A DNA stretch of 64,000 nt from Kitagawia praeruptora (taxonomy: Eukaryota > Streptophyta > Magnoliopsida > Apiales > Apiaceae): contig CM075349.1 of NCBI GenBank assembly GCA_037693485.1, positions 67,125,001 to 67,189,000 on the forward strand, read 5' to 3'. The notes under the pieces are model-generated. The model had not been told where the DNA came from. It saw only the letters and a list, made by a program, of their open reading frames with translations, and made no database searches. A program made the translations under genes and the position numbers. Of the stretch, positions 22,709 to 33,051 are shown piece by piece (within the stretch, counting starts at the first letter, position 1; each line of letters opens with the position of its first letter).

Positions 22709-24605
22709 TGTTAGGTCCGATAAGATTGTAGAAGGGGGGGTTGAATACAATCTATATCATTTTCTCCAAATTTGTCTTATGAATAAAATTTAATTCCAAC
22801 AAATTTGTGCGGAATATAAATAACACAAATTTCAAGTTGAATATAACAATATATTAACTTGATGGGTGTTACAAAATTAGTACAAATGATTATCAAGTAA
22901 TTAATAACTAATTAGAAAATTCGACATGAACTTTTCTAATTTAGTTAATAAAAATCAAGATATCAAATTGTGAACTAGGAAACTTAATTCGCTAGTAGTA
23001 CAAGAATCACAAGTAAACAAGTTCCACCGGATAGAATATTACAAATGAGATGAACTTGAATTTACAGAAATTAATTTGTATGTGTTCTTGAGCTTGAGAG
23101 AGAGAATGGAGGCTGCTGTGTTTGTAAGGATATAATGTTATGTTTTGTTCCGTGTGTTACTGACTCTTTTGCAATCTCCTGTCTTTTATAGTTCACCCAT
23201 AGTCATATTGCTTTGTTTTAACTGATATAACAATCAGTTAACAATAATATAACTATCGATATAACTATCACTTGAACTAATATGACAATCAATTGAACTG
23301 AATATGACTATCCATTTCAATATACCTATCGGTATGACTACCGATTTAAATCATTTTTGTGGAACAAGTGAACTGCTGCCTTGCTGAGAACCAGTTGCGG
23401 GTCGGAGGAGTGTGGAACACGCGCGCGCTGTACTGGCTTGTCCCGGGCGCGTGTGATACACGCGGGACATGGAAAGTGGAGGACCTGGCCGACAACATGT
23501 GCATGTGAACAACAGCTTTTCAATTCTTTGTTCAACAATTCAATTGAATTGTTTGTTTAATATATTATACCAACAAACATCATCAACTTGCATTTCTTTG
23601 TTTATTCCCACGCCTGACCTGCCTCCTTTGTTTAAACGAATTCAATTTGGTTCGAACGAATTCTTTTTAACCCGCACAGCTTATAATCTTTAATTAATAA
23701 ATAATTATTTTAATCCAGAAATTATAAAAATAAATATCTAATAATATTAGATATTTATAAATATAATTTTCTAAATAAATAAAATATTTATTAATATAAA
23801 ATTATAATTAAACTCTAAATTGCGGTTACCTGGGCGTCTGGAACTGGACTCCTTTTGCTTAACAAAAAATATATCAATTCCAACCGGGATTCCAGTTTTA
23901 AGAATATATCACTTTCCATATTCTTGTGATAATTCTATTTTCTCATAACCCGTCCAGGTGTAAGCTACGGTCTCTTGAGGATGTGAAACCGGACTCCTTT
24001 TGCTTAGCAAAAAATACAACAATTCTAACCGGGGTTTCAGCATTAAGAATATATCATTTAGAATTTCTTTATGATAATTCTTTTTCCTCGTAGCCAGTCC
24101 ACTTGATAATAAAATCCTTGTGGTTAATTAATTTAGCACTTCTGTTGCTTGCACAATGATTTTCTCACATACCAGTCTTGATAGCTTGAACCACTGAAGT
24201 TAATGATGAACAACCACTGTTGAATGTTGACACTCGATGTACTGTCTGGTTCATGAGTGACTAACCGCAATGACTGTTCTTCATATATTGACTTTAAAAT
24301 CTGGTTCCTTTTCTTTTCTTCTCTCTCTCTTTAATCTTCTGTACTGTCTCTGTCACCTTTGAAATCTCTGTCACTTTAAATGAATCCACTTATTAATGAA
24401 TACTCCACTGAGGCTTGATCAGTTGACTGAGCTTCTTTCAATGTAGTAATTCCCCAAGTCTGTAGATTGACCTTGATCTTTTTCTTCTGATAGATAATAC
24501 ATTCTGAGATTCCTTGTGACAGTCTATATACTATTTACTATTACAATCTTGTTTAAGTTGAGTTGTATCCTCGAAATACAAATAGGCTACATCATATGCC
24601 TTTCA
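22709..24605 (-). repeat. Sirevirus A 3' LTR
   Basis: The 1897-bp LTR begins TGAAAGGC and ends CCTAACA on the minus strand. A TATA box (TATAAAAG, 23183-23190 minus) marks the U3/R boundary. A tandem duplication of about 145 bases (about 23822-23966 and 23967-24110) holds two hairpin-forming modules. A GC-rich cluster of CGCG steps is at 23417-23466. A 27-base motif at 22725-22751 is identical in Sirevirus B. Confidence 0.92.
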
Positions 24606-27311
24606 ATCTCCCCCTATTTGTTTGTTAGACAATAACAAGCAAATACCTAGAGGATAACTCAACTAACTCACTTAAACAAGAAAAAGATTAAGCATTTAGG
24701 AGCTTAGCAAATAGTACATTAAAAAAAATTTCTCTGGTTTGAATTTAACAATTCCAGAATCCTCAGTTGATGAAATGATAGATGATTGTTCCTCTAGCAC
24801 GGAACTGATCTTCAATAGATAACTCATCTTCATTTCTGATTCTTCATATCTCTGCCTGATAATCTTTCACATCTTACATTGGTGATTATCAGTAGTTCTT
24901 GATTTACAATCACTTCCCTTCTCTGACACAGCTTTTCTCACTTAAGAAAAACAACTGCTCATACTATATAGACAATGCTGAATCAATACCATTTCTATAA
25001 CTTCTAGGAAATCTACTACTCCTCCAGTTAGCCTTTATACATAGTACATTGAAAGACTAATAGAATAGTATTGTGATGTAATCTTCTCCTTATATCTCCC
25101 CTTTCTTCTCAACTGAATCTCCCCTTACTTTTCCATCTAAGGCTCCCCCTTAGTAACTTGACTTGCTTCTCTTCCAAATCAAAGTCTGTAGATGCTCCCC
25201 CTTTCTAACCTACTCTCCTTTTTCTTGTACCCCTTTACTTCTCCCCCTTAGTTGAGGAATCCTCCAATCAACTAGTTGACAAAGTAGTTGTACCAATTAT
25301 AGAGTTCTTTGTTAGAAAGGAAGTTTCATTTTCTTCCTCACTGTGAGTGTGTGATAGTGTTTAGTGTACCTCACAAGTGTTTCACTCTTCTCTCCACTCA
25401 TTTGTGTTGAGTGTCTCACTTCTCTCTATGTTTACACTCTTGCTCACTGGTGTATCACTTATATTACTCATAGCTCCAACATCCTTTAGTGTACCTGCAA
25501 GGAAAAATCACCCTAGCCCCTTCAAGAGAGGTCAGTGGTGGTGCAATGGGAGTTCGCAAATCCCAAATCCTCGTTAGACTCGTCAGAAGAATCTGAGTCA
25601 TAATCTACAAGTTGCTAATTTCCCTTTTAAAGGTTCCAGATTTGAATTCTGGGAAGGTAAACAATGATCTATTTAATTTAGCATTGAGATCAAGATTTCC
25701 TTCTAATGTCTGTGAAGACACTTAGTTCATTAAAGAACCTTTAACTTATAATCCTAACCGTCAAATGGTTGAATTACAGGTTTCCGTCAATTCATCCTTA
25801 GTGTGTGCATTCTCACTTTGTGCATATGAAATATTTTGGTTAGTGTATAAGGTAGTGACTCTCCAACTGAATATCCCACACATCCTTATTTGCTGCATCA
25901 TGTGCAGTTACTCCCTGGTGACCTTTAGTCTGATAGGTTACTTCCTTTTAGGGTGTAAGATAGAATGTGTTTGAGTTTGACTGTAGTCTGGGATAAAAGT
26001 TGTTGGGTTTACAACCTTATGACTAAACATGTGAGAAAGCAAAACTCCATTTAGATGAACCTGTATCACAGAATATGAGCAATAGAGATAGAATGATATA
26101 CAGTTGTGATTTCAAAAGGTTTACAATATAAGCAATCACAACTATAGAAAGAGATTTTGAGTTATGGAAAAGATATAGATCTTGAGCCGGTTTTACTAAA
26201 CAAAAACATAAACAAAAATCCAATTAATAATAAATATTAATCAAATTAATGAATGTTAATGTTTAAACCAATACAAACAAAACTATTTTATCATGTTTTA
26301 GATTTTGTATGTTAGATACCAACTGTTACCACTTGTTAACACTTGTTAGGTCTTGTCTTCCAATTGTTAGAACCTGAAAATCAAACGTTAGTTTCTAAAC
26401 AATTGAATTGACATATACCATTTTGATACCAACAATGGTCCTATATAAGAAATTCTGTTAATAACAACAACACAACAAAGATTAGAAGTTAAAACTGCAT
26501 GATATGTGTGTGTTAAACAGAAGAAGTACAAAAGAACCAAGTACAGGGACCTGTTTGTAAGTTTTGCAAGTATAGTGACTAAACTGAAAAACTATACAAA
26601 CTATTTATATACACATGAAAAATAATATACAAAAATAAGAAATAATATACATAATAATTATATAAAATGAAAACTAAAAACAAAAGAAAAATACAATTTT
26701 TTTTATTATTATTTTTTATTATTATTAAAAAATAACTGTATTAATAATATTTACAGAATATTAGAAATAAAAGAAAATTATTTACAAAAATATTTACAAC
26801 AATATAACTACTTAAAAATAGCTAAATAGAAAATAAGAAAATACTAAAAATACCATAGGTTATCCTTTTTACGAAATCAAACATTAATAACAAAAGGACA
26901 AACACTACAAACCATTTAATAAACTATTAACTATTTACTAAAATATTTGTAGTAAATTAATAAATCTATATATTTTCTTAATAAAATAACTTTCTTATAG
27001 AAAATCATTTAAAGAGAAAATATGACTTATTAAATCAACACAAATATTGAAAATTAATTTTCAACAAAAATAGATTTCTCACTAATTTCAACTTGTAAAA
27101 TTTGAGAAAAATATTTTTAAAGAAAATTAAAATATTCTAAAACTAAAAGAAGTAAGTAGGAATATATTAAGAAGATAATGACAATTATTTAAGAATTAAC
27201 AAGCAAGAAGATAAGTTGATAAAATAATTATACAAGTGATTTTAATAACAAATATTTACAAAGATAATCACTTGTAAATTATTAAAGAGCAAACCTCAGA
27301 TATTAACTAGT
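24606..27311 (-). other. Sirevirus A 3' region and polypurine tract
   Basis: Bases 24606-24620 give the PPT on the minus strand (CAAATAGGGGGAGAT next to the LTR). The rest is AT-rich, especially 26600-27300, and has no long ORF. At 25531-25616 a short minus-strand frame reads VDYDSDSSDESNEDLGFANS and stops soon after; it resembles an acidic ORF tail and may be what is left of an env-like gene. Nothing else supported. Confidence 0.7.
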
Positions 27312-30300
27312 TTAATTACTAGGACTATTTAACATACCCAATTCACCAACAATTCTGGTGAATGTGGATTCATCAAGAGACTTAGTAAAAATATCTGCTG
27401 TTTGTTCTTCCGTGAGTACAAAATGTAACTCCACGGTACCATTCATGACATGCTCTCGAATAAAATGATACCTGATATCGATGTGCTTTGTTCTCGTATG
27501 CTGCACAGGATTGTTGGAGATTGCTATGGCACTTGTATTGTCACACAAGATAGGAATTTTGTCAAGTACAAAGCCATAGTCCCGTAGCTGATTCCTAATC
27601 CACAAGATCTGAGCACAACAGCTTCCAGCAGCTATGTATTCAGCTTCAGCTGTTGAGTTGGAAACTGTTTGTTGCTTCTTGCTGTACCAGGAAACCAACC
27701 TGCCACCTAGGAATTGACAACTCCCAGAGGTGCTTTTCCTATCTACAACACTTCCTGCATAATCTGAATCTGTATATCCAACAAGATTAAAACCAGAATC
27801 TTTAGGGTACCAGATGCCTAAGTTAGGCGTACCCTTAAGATATCTTAAGATTCGTTTAACAGCAATGAGATGAACATCTCTAGGATCCGATTGGAACCTT
27901 GCACACAAACATGTAGCATGCATAATATCTGGTCTACTTGCAGTAAGGTAAAGTAATGAGCCTATCATACCTCTGTAGCTTGTGATATCTACCTTAGCAG
28001 AATTTTCACATGCTCCAAATTTAACAGCTGTAGATGATGGTGTTCTTGCTGAAGACGAGTCCTCCATTTGATATTTCTTGAGGAGCTCTCTGACATACTT
28101 GGATTGACAGATAAATATACCATCTGTCCTTTGACTTACTTGCAATCCAAGAAAGAACTTCAGCTCACCCATCATGCTCATTTCAAACTTACCCTGCATT
28201 AACTTAGCAAATTTCTTGCAAAGAAGATCATTAGTAGACCCGAATATTATATCATCCACATAGATTTGAACTAATATTGTATCATTTTTATGTTTCTTTG
28301 TGAAGAGAGTTTTGTCTATGACACCTCTAACAAAACCATTTTCAATTAAAAATTCAGAGAGAGTGTCATACCATTTCATTGGTGCTTGCTTAAGACCATA
28401 AATAGCCTTGAAGAGAAAGTAGACATAGTCCATGAATTCTGGATCTTCAAAGCCAGGGGGCTGTTCTACATATACCTCTTCATCTAGCTTACCATTCAGA
28501 AAGGCACTCTTGACATCCATTTGATAAACCTTAAAGTTTGAGAATGCTGCGAATGCCAAGAATATTCTGATAGCCTCAAGTCTTGCCACTGGAGCGTAGG
28601 TTTCATCATAATCAATGCCTTCAGCTTGTGAATAACCCTTTGCTACCAGTCTTGCTTTATTTCTTGTCACTGTACCATCTTCATCTAGCTTATTTCTGAA
28701 TACCCACCTTGTGTCAACCACTTTCCTGTCTTTGGGTCTGGGTACCAGCTTCCATACTTCTTGTTGTTTGAATTGATTGAGTTCATCTTGCATAGCAATC
28801 ACCCAATCAGGATCAGAAAGAGCTTCCTCAGTTTTCTTAGGTTCCATTTCAGACAGAAACCCTGAATAGTTACATTGATTTTGAGTAGCACTTCTAGTTT
28901 TGACACCAACATCTGGATCACCAATAATCAGCTCAAAAGGATGAGCTCTATTCCAAACAATCTGTCTGGGAAGATTAGATCTTGATGATTCGCCTTGTTC
29001 TTCATTGTGATGTTGTGTGTGACCAGTTGATCCTTCATTATCTCCCCCTGAGTTGTTGCCAGGTTGACTAGATGATTGTTCAGGAGTGTCAGGTGTATCT
29101 TCATTATTCTCATTGTTTTCACCACCATTACTCTGATCATCATCGTTGTCATTAGCATCAGCAAAAATCTCAGGTGAATTGTCATCATCTGAATCTGTAT
29201 CTGTCATGTCATCGAAAGATAGCTTTTCAGATGGATCCTCAGTTTGGATACTAGGGAGTTTAGTGTCATCAAATGTTACATTGACACTTTCCATCATCTT
29301 CTGTTCATCAATCACATACACCCTGTATGCTCTCATTGAATAACCAATAAAAATTGCTTCAAATGCTTTGGTATCGAATTTACCACCTTGATCATCACCT
29401 TCTTTAAGCACAAAGCATTTTGCCCCAAATACATGAAAGTATTTGAGTGATGGTTTCTTATCAGCCATAATTTCATAGGGTGTCTTCATATGGTCTTTAT
29501 TGATTAGAGTTCGATTCTGGGTATAGCACGCAGTGTTGACAGCTTCAGCCCAAAAGTACAATGGAAGCCTTGATTCACTTAACATAGTACGTGCAGCTTC
29601 AATCAAGGTTCTATTCTTTCTTTCCACTACTCCATTTTGTTGAGGAGTTCTTGGAGCTGAATATTGTCTGGTTATACCCTTCTCAGTGCAGAAGTCATTT
29701 AGAACTGCATTCTTGAATTCAGTTCCATTGTCTGATCTTATAGCTCTCACTGGATATGTAGAATCTCGCTCAATTAATTTGATGTGATCAATCACCAGTT
29801 GTGGAGTCTCATCTTTAGAATTCAAAAATAGGACCCATGTGTATTTTGAAAAATCATCAACGATCACTAGAGCATATCTCTTCCTTGACATAGACATCAC
29901 ATTAACTGGACCAAACAAATCCATATGAAGTAATTGTAATGGTTCAGTTATTGAAGATGTGTCAGTGCTCCTGTGACTTGCTCTTTTCAGCTTGCCTTTT
30001 TGACATGCATCACAAAGTCCTTCTTGAGTGAATTCCATTGAAGGCAAACCTCTCACCAATTCTCTTTTAACTAGAGAATTCATTGTCTTGAAATTTAGAT
30101 GAGAAAGTTTCTTGTGCCATAGCCAACTCTCGTCATTAGATGCTTTAGTGTAGAAGCAAGTAATTTCTGCAGTGCTTCCTGAGTTCATATTGGCTACGTA
30201 CAGATTGCCTTTTCTAACTCCTGTCAGTTGTGGCTTTTCATGTCTCTTGTGTGAAATTAAACAATTCTTTTTGTTGAAATAAACTTCATATCCTTTGTCA

Positions 30301-30581
30301 CAGAATTGACTAACACTGAGCAAATTGTGCTCAAGTCCTTTCACAAAAGAAACTTCATCAATGATAACATTTCCAGCTTCAAGTCTGCCATATCCATCAG
30401 TTCTACCTTTGCTGTTATCTCCAAAGGTAACTACTGGGCCGGCCTTCTCCACCACATTTGTCAGCAGGGTTCTGTCACCAGTCATATGCCTTGAACATCC
30501 ACTGTCCAAGATCCAGGTCACTCGTTCAACCTGTTCAACACCCTGCAATGACAAACGGATTAGACCTTCTTCGGAACCCAA
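27312..30581 (-). CDS. Sirevirus A Pol: protease, integrase, reverse transcriptase, RNase H
   Basis: The open frame of about 1089 residues is uninterrupted. Protease active site LDSGCSRHM at D26. GAG-pre-integrase at about 151-200 (SWLWHKKLSHLN, CDACQKGK). Integrase catalytic triad D221 (HMDLFGP), D284 (RSDNGTEF) and E320 (GVVERKNRTL), with D-D-35-E spacing. A long acidic, low-complexity hinge covers about 440-540. Reverse transcriptase is at about 610-880 with YVDD at 774-777. RNase H is at about 933-1065 (YTDSDYAG, AEAEYIAA, TKHIDIRYH). It starts 22 bases inside the gag end, in the -1 frame. The first codon is TTG with no nearby ATG, so it must be made as a Gag-Pol fusion by frameshifting or by another route. 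Confidence 0.93.
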   Translation of the reverse strand: MGSEEGLIRLSLQGVEQVERVTWILDSGCSRHMTGDRTLLTNVVEKAGPVVTFGDNSKGRTDGYGRLEAGNVIIDEVSFVKGLEHNLLSVSQFCDKGYEVYFNKKNCLISHKRHEKPQLTGVRKGNLYVANMNSGSTAEITCFYTKASNDESWLWHKKLSHLNFKTMNSLVKRELVRGLPSMEFTQEGLCDACQKGKLKRASHRSTDTSSITEPLQLLHMDLFGPVNVMSMSRKRYALVIVDDFSKYTWVLFLNSKDETPQLVIDHIKLIERDSTYPVRAIRSDNGTEFKNAVLNDFCTEKGITRQYSAPRTPQQNGVVERKNRTLIEAARTMLSESRLPLYFWAEAVNTACYTQNRTLINKDHMKTPYEIMADKKPSLKYFHVFGAKCFVLKEGDDQGGKFDTKAFEAIFIGYSMRAYRVYVIDEQKMMESVNVTFDDTKLPSIQTEDPSEKLSFDDMTDTDSDDDNSPEIFADANDNDDDQSNGGENNENNEDTPDTPEQSSSQPGNNSGGDNEGSTGHTQHHNEEQGESSRSNLPRQIVWNRAHPFELIIGDPDVGVKTRSATQNQCNYSGFLSEMEPKKTEEALSDPDWVIAMQDELNQFKQQEVWKLVPRPKDRKVVDTRWVFRNKLDEDGTVTRNKARLVAKGYSQAEGIDYDETYAPVARLEAIRIFLAFAAFSNFKVYQMDVKSAFLNGKLDEEVYVEQPPGFEDPEFMDYVYFLFKAIYGLKQAPMKWYDTLSEFLIENGFVRGVIDKTLFTKKHKNDTILVQIYVDDIIFGSTNDLLCKKFAKLMQGKFEMSMMGELKFFLGLQVSQRTDGIFICQSKYVRELLKKYQMEDSSSARTPSSTAVKFGACENSAKVDITSYRGMIGSLLYLTASRPDIMHATCLCARFQSDPRDVHLIAVKRILRYLKGTPNLGIWYPKDSGFNLVGYTDSDYAGSVVDRKSTSGSCQFLGGRLVSWYSKKQQTVSNSTAEAEYIAAGSCCAQILWIRNQLRDYGFVLDKIPILCDNTSAIAISNNPVQHTRTKHIDIRYHFIREHVMNGTVELHFVLTEEQTADIFTKSLDESTFTRIVGELGMLNSPSN

Positions 30582-32953
30582 ATTTGATTGGGTCCAGAAT
30601 ACTTAAAGAATTGGCCTTTGTCAGGCAAAACAACATTTTTCACCTTAACACCAATTTTACCATTAGTCAACAAGCATTTTACCCTATAAACAGATTTTAC
30701 AATCTTTTGTTTCATTTTGGGTATCCATGTTTGTTTACCAGCAATAACACTTGTTTCATTGACTGGACATTTGACCTTGTAACCAGCCTTAGTAAAACTT
30801 TGTTTAGGCTTAGGTACAAATGTCTCTCTCCTAACATGAGGAGGACTAGCAGTCTTTGATCTAACATTATTATTCCTGTTCATGTGTTGTCGAGGAGCAG
30901 TCTTATTAGCACATGCATGATTACCATTAAAGTAAGCAGACATCACATTAAAAGCACAAGACATACAATTGACAACACCACATGCTTTATGAGAAGTATC
31001 AATAACAGGCATGGTATTCATGTTAGATATGTTATTATTCTGCTCCAACTTGTTATCACCTAACTCAATTTTAGATGAACTGGGAACAAACTTCATTGGT
31101 TTCATAGAAACAACCTTATTAGATTTAACATTTTTGGTTGTAGGTGCCTTAACAGATTTTTCATTATCAATGACTATACCATTAGCACTGTCCTCATTTC
31201 TCATTTCTTCTTGAATCACAATAGAATACATGTTTGGTGGTTCAGAAACAGATTCTTTAAACATGGGTTTTTCAACATTCTTGAGAACGTGTGGTATACC
31301 TCTTTCTTTAGCAGGAATAGGATTAGCAGAATGATTGCCCAAAGAACCAGCAGCTTCTTTGTAACCAAACCCTATTCCTACAGTTTGTTCTCTAGATTGT
31401 TTGTTGAAGTGCTCTTTGGAAACTTTAACAGAATTATAACAAGCTCTAATCTGTGTTTCAAGTTCTCTAATCCTGATGTCTTGTTCAGCAATCCTATCAA
31501 CTTGTTTTACCATGTATTCTCCTAGACCCTTTTCTTTGTAGTTAAGACGAGCTATTTCTTTTATTTGTTGATCATTATTATCAGGCACCTTTTTTAACTC
31601 TAACACTTCATTTTCAAGTTTAGTGTTTAATAGAGTTATTCTTGCAATTGTTTTCTGTGCACAACCAATGGAACTACGTAAGCTACGAATTAACTCTTCA
31701 TCAGTAAGAATTACCGGTGTGGTGTAATAAGTTGATGACTCAGCATTTGCCACCAGCGCAAAGTTTCCATATTCTTCATCTTCGCTGTCTGTGTCATCCC
31801 AGCTTTTACCGGCAGCTACATAAGCTCTTCCAGTTTTCTTATTTTCAGAAGCATAGTCCTTTTTCTGTGCTTGCTTGGGTTTTTGACACTCAGTAGCAAA
31901 GTGTCCCAACTCATTACAGTTGAAGCAACGGATCTTGCTTCTGTCAACTGTACCAGTTTTGTAACCTCCCCTGTTACTAGAGGATGAAGAACCTCCTCTC
32001 TGAAATCTGCTATTAGACTTAAACCTGAACTTTGGATTTCGCCTGAATCTGAAGTTACTGAATTGTCTCACCATCATAGCCATAGATTCATCTTCTAGTT
32101 GATCCAGCTCTTCTAGTGAATAAAATTCTCCACCATCTTGAGTAGCTGGTGTTTGGCCATGTTCAACTTCAGTTTGTTCCTTGTTGAAGCTGATAGGTTG
32201 AACAACTTTAGCTTCCACTTCCTTAGGAACCTCAGCTACTAAAGCTGTAGAAGAACTTGCAAATCTGCCTTTGCCAGAGAACTCCTTCTGCTGTATTTGT
32301 TCTAATTCATATGTTTTTAGAACACCAAACAGCCTGTCAAGAGCAATCTTATTTAAATCCCTGGATTCTCTGATGGCAGTAATTCTATGCTCCAGGTGAG
32401 TAGGCATAGTCAGTAGAAACTTCATGTTGATCTCCTTCTGAGTATATTGCTTGCCATGAACTTGCAAGTTGTTGATTATTTTGTTATACCTTTCAAACAC
32501 TTCCTGAATGCCTTCGTTAGGGCCAGCTCTAAAGTGTTCATATTCAGAGGTCAAAATTTGAAGTCTATTTTCCCTGACTTCATCAGTCCCTTCATTAATA
32601 GTCTCAATAGTTTCCCAGATGTGCTTAGCAGTTTTACAATTCGTTACATGGCTATACATTACGGCATCTAGGGAATCTATTAGTATGAGTCTCAAATTTT
32701 TGTCCAGTCCAGCTTCCTCTTTTTCTTCAGCAGTAAAGTTCTTAGAGTCCTTTGGATAATCTTTTGCAGGTATTGTTACAACTCCATCATTAACAACTTG
32801 TTCTTCGTGAACCATAGGAATTATTGGTCCATTTTTCAAAACTGATAAATAATTTGGATTTGTAACATCAAGAAACAATTCCATTTTATTTTTCCACATA
32901 TCATAATTATCCTTATTAAATATGGGAATCTTAACAATGGCTTTTGAAGACAT
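30560..32953 (-). CDS. Sirevirus A Gag
   Basis: A 797-residue frame from ATG at 32953. The N-terminal part has PIFNKDNYDMWKNKMELF and the copia Gag core (RLQILTSEYEHF, FERYNKIINNL, MKFLLTMP). An arginine-rich stretch (about 300-330) precedes a CCHC zinc knuckle (C343, C346, H351, C356). A long C-terminal extension follows, with a leucine-rich heptad-like segment (about 430-510) that may form a coiled coil. The extension is longer than in ordinary copia Gag, as known for Sireviruses. The frame ends just before the protease at IWVPKKV. Confidence 0.92.
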   Translation of the reverse strand: MSSKAIVKIPIFNKDNYDMWKNKMELFLDVTNPNYLSVLKNGPIIPMVHEEQVVNDGVVTIPAKDYPKDSKNFTAEEKEEAGLDKNLRLILIDSLDAVMYSHVTNCKTAKHIWETIETINEGTDEVRENRLQILTSEYEHFRAGPNEGIQEVFERYNKIINNLQVHGKQYTQKEINMKFLLTMPTHLEHRITAIRESRDLNKIALDRLFGVLKTYELEQIQQKEFSGKGRFASSSTALVAEVPKEVEAKVVQPISFNKEQTEVEHGQTPATQDGGEFYSLEELDQLEDESMAMMVRQFSNFRFRRNPKFRFKSNSRFQRGGSSSSSNRGGYKTGTVDRSKIRCFNCNELGHFATECQKPKQAQKKDYASENKKTGRAYVAAGKSWDDTDSEDEEYGNFALVANAESSTYYTTPVILTDEELIRSLRSSIGCAQKTIARITLLNTKLENEVLELKKVPDNNDQQIKEIARLNYKEKGLGEYMVKQVDRIAEQDIRIRELETQIRACYNSVKVSKEHFNKQSREQTVGIGFGYKEAAGSLGNHSANPIPAKERGIPHVLKNVEKPMFKESVSEPPNMYSIVIQEEMRNEDSANGIVIDNEKSVKAPTTKNVKSNKVVSMKPMKFVPSSSKIELGDNKLEQNNNISNMNTMPVIDTSHKACGVVNCMSCAFNVMSAYFNGNHACANKTAPRQHMNRNNNVRSKTASPPHVRRETFVPKPKQSFTKAGYKVKCPVNETSVIAGKQTWIPKMKQKIVKSVYRVKCLLTNGKIGVKVKNVVLPDKGQFFKYSGPNQIWVPKKV

Positions 32954-33037
32954 GATGAATTTTTAAGTGAGTTAAAAATTCGAGATAAATTTTTGATTGA
33001 ATAAAAATAGGATCTTGATTTGTGTATCAATCAATAG

Positions 33038-33050
33038 GCTCTGATGCCAA
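33038..33050 (-). other. Sirevirus A primer-binding site
   Basis: On the minus strand, one base after the 5' LTR, the sequence TTGGCATCAGAGC corresponds to an initiator-Met tRNA PBS with one change from the usual TTGGTATCAGAGC seen in Sirevirus B. The 84-base leader between it and gag has no gene. Confidence 0.88.
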
Positions 33051-33051
33051 T

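Noticed and set aside
23338..23693. 66-aa and 74-aa frames in the Sirevirus A LTR, repeated at 33644-33998
   Set aside because: Both LTR copies carry them because the LTRs are near identical; no known LTR product or domain.
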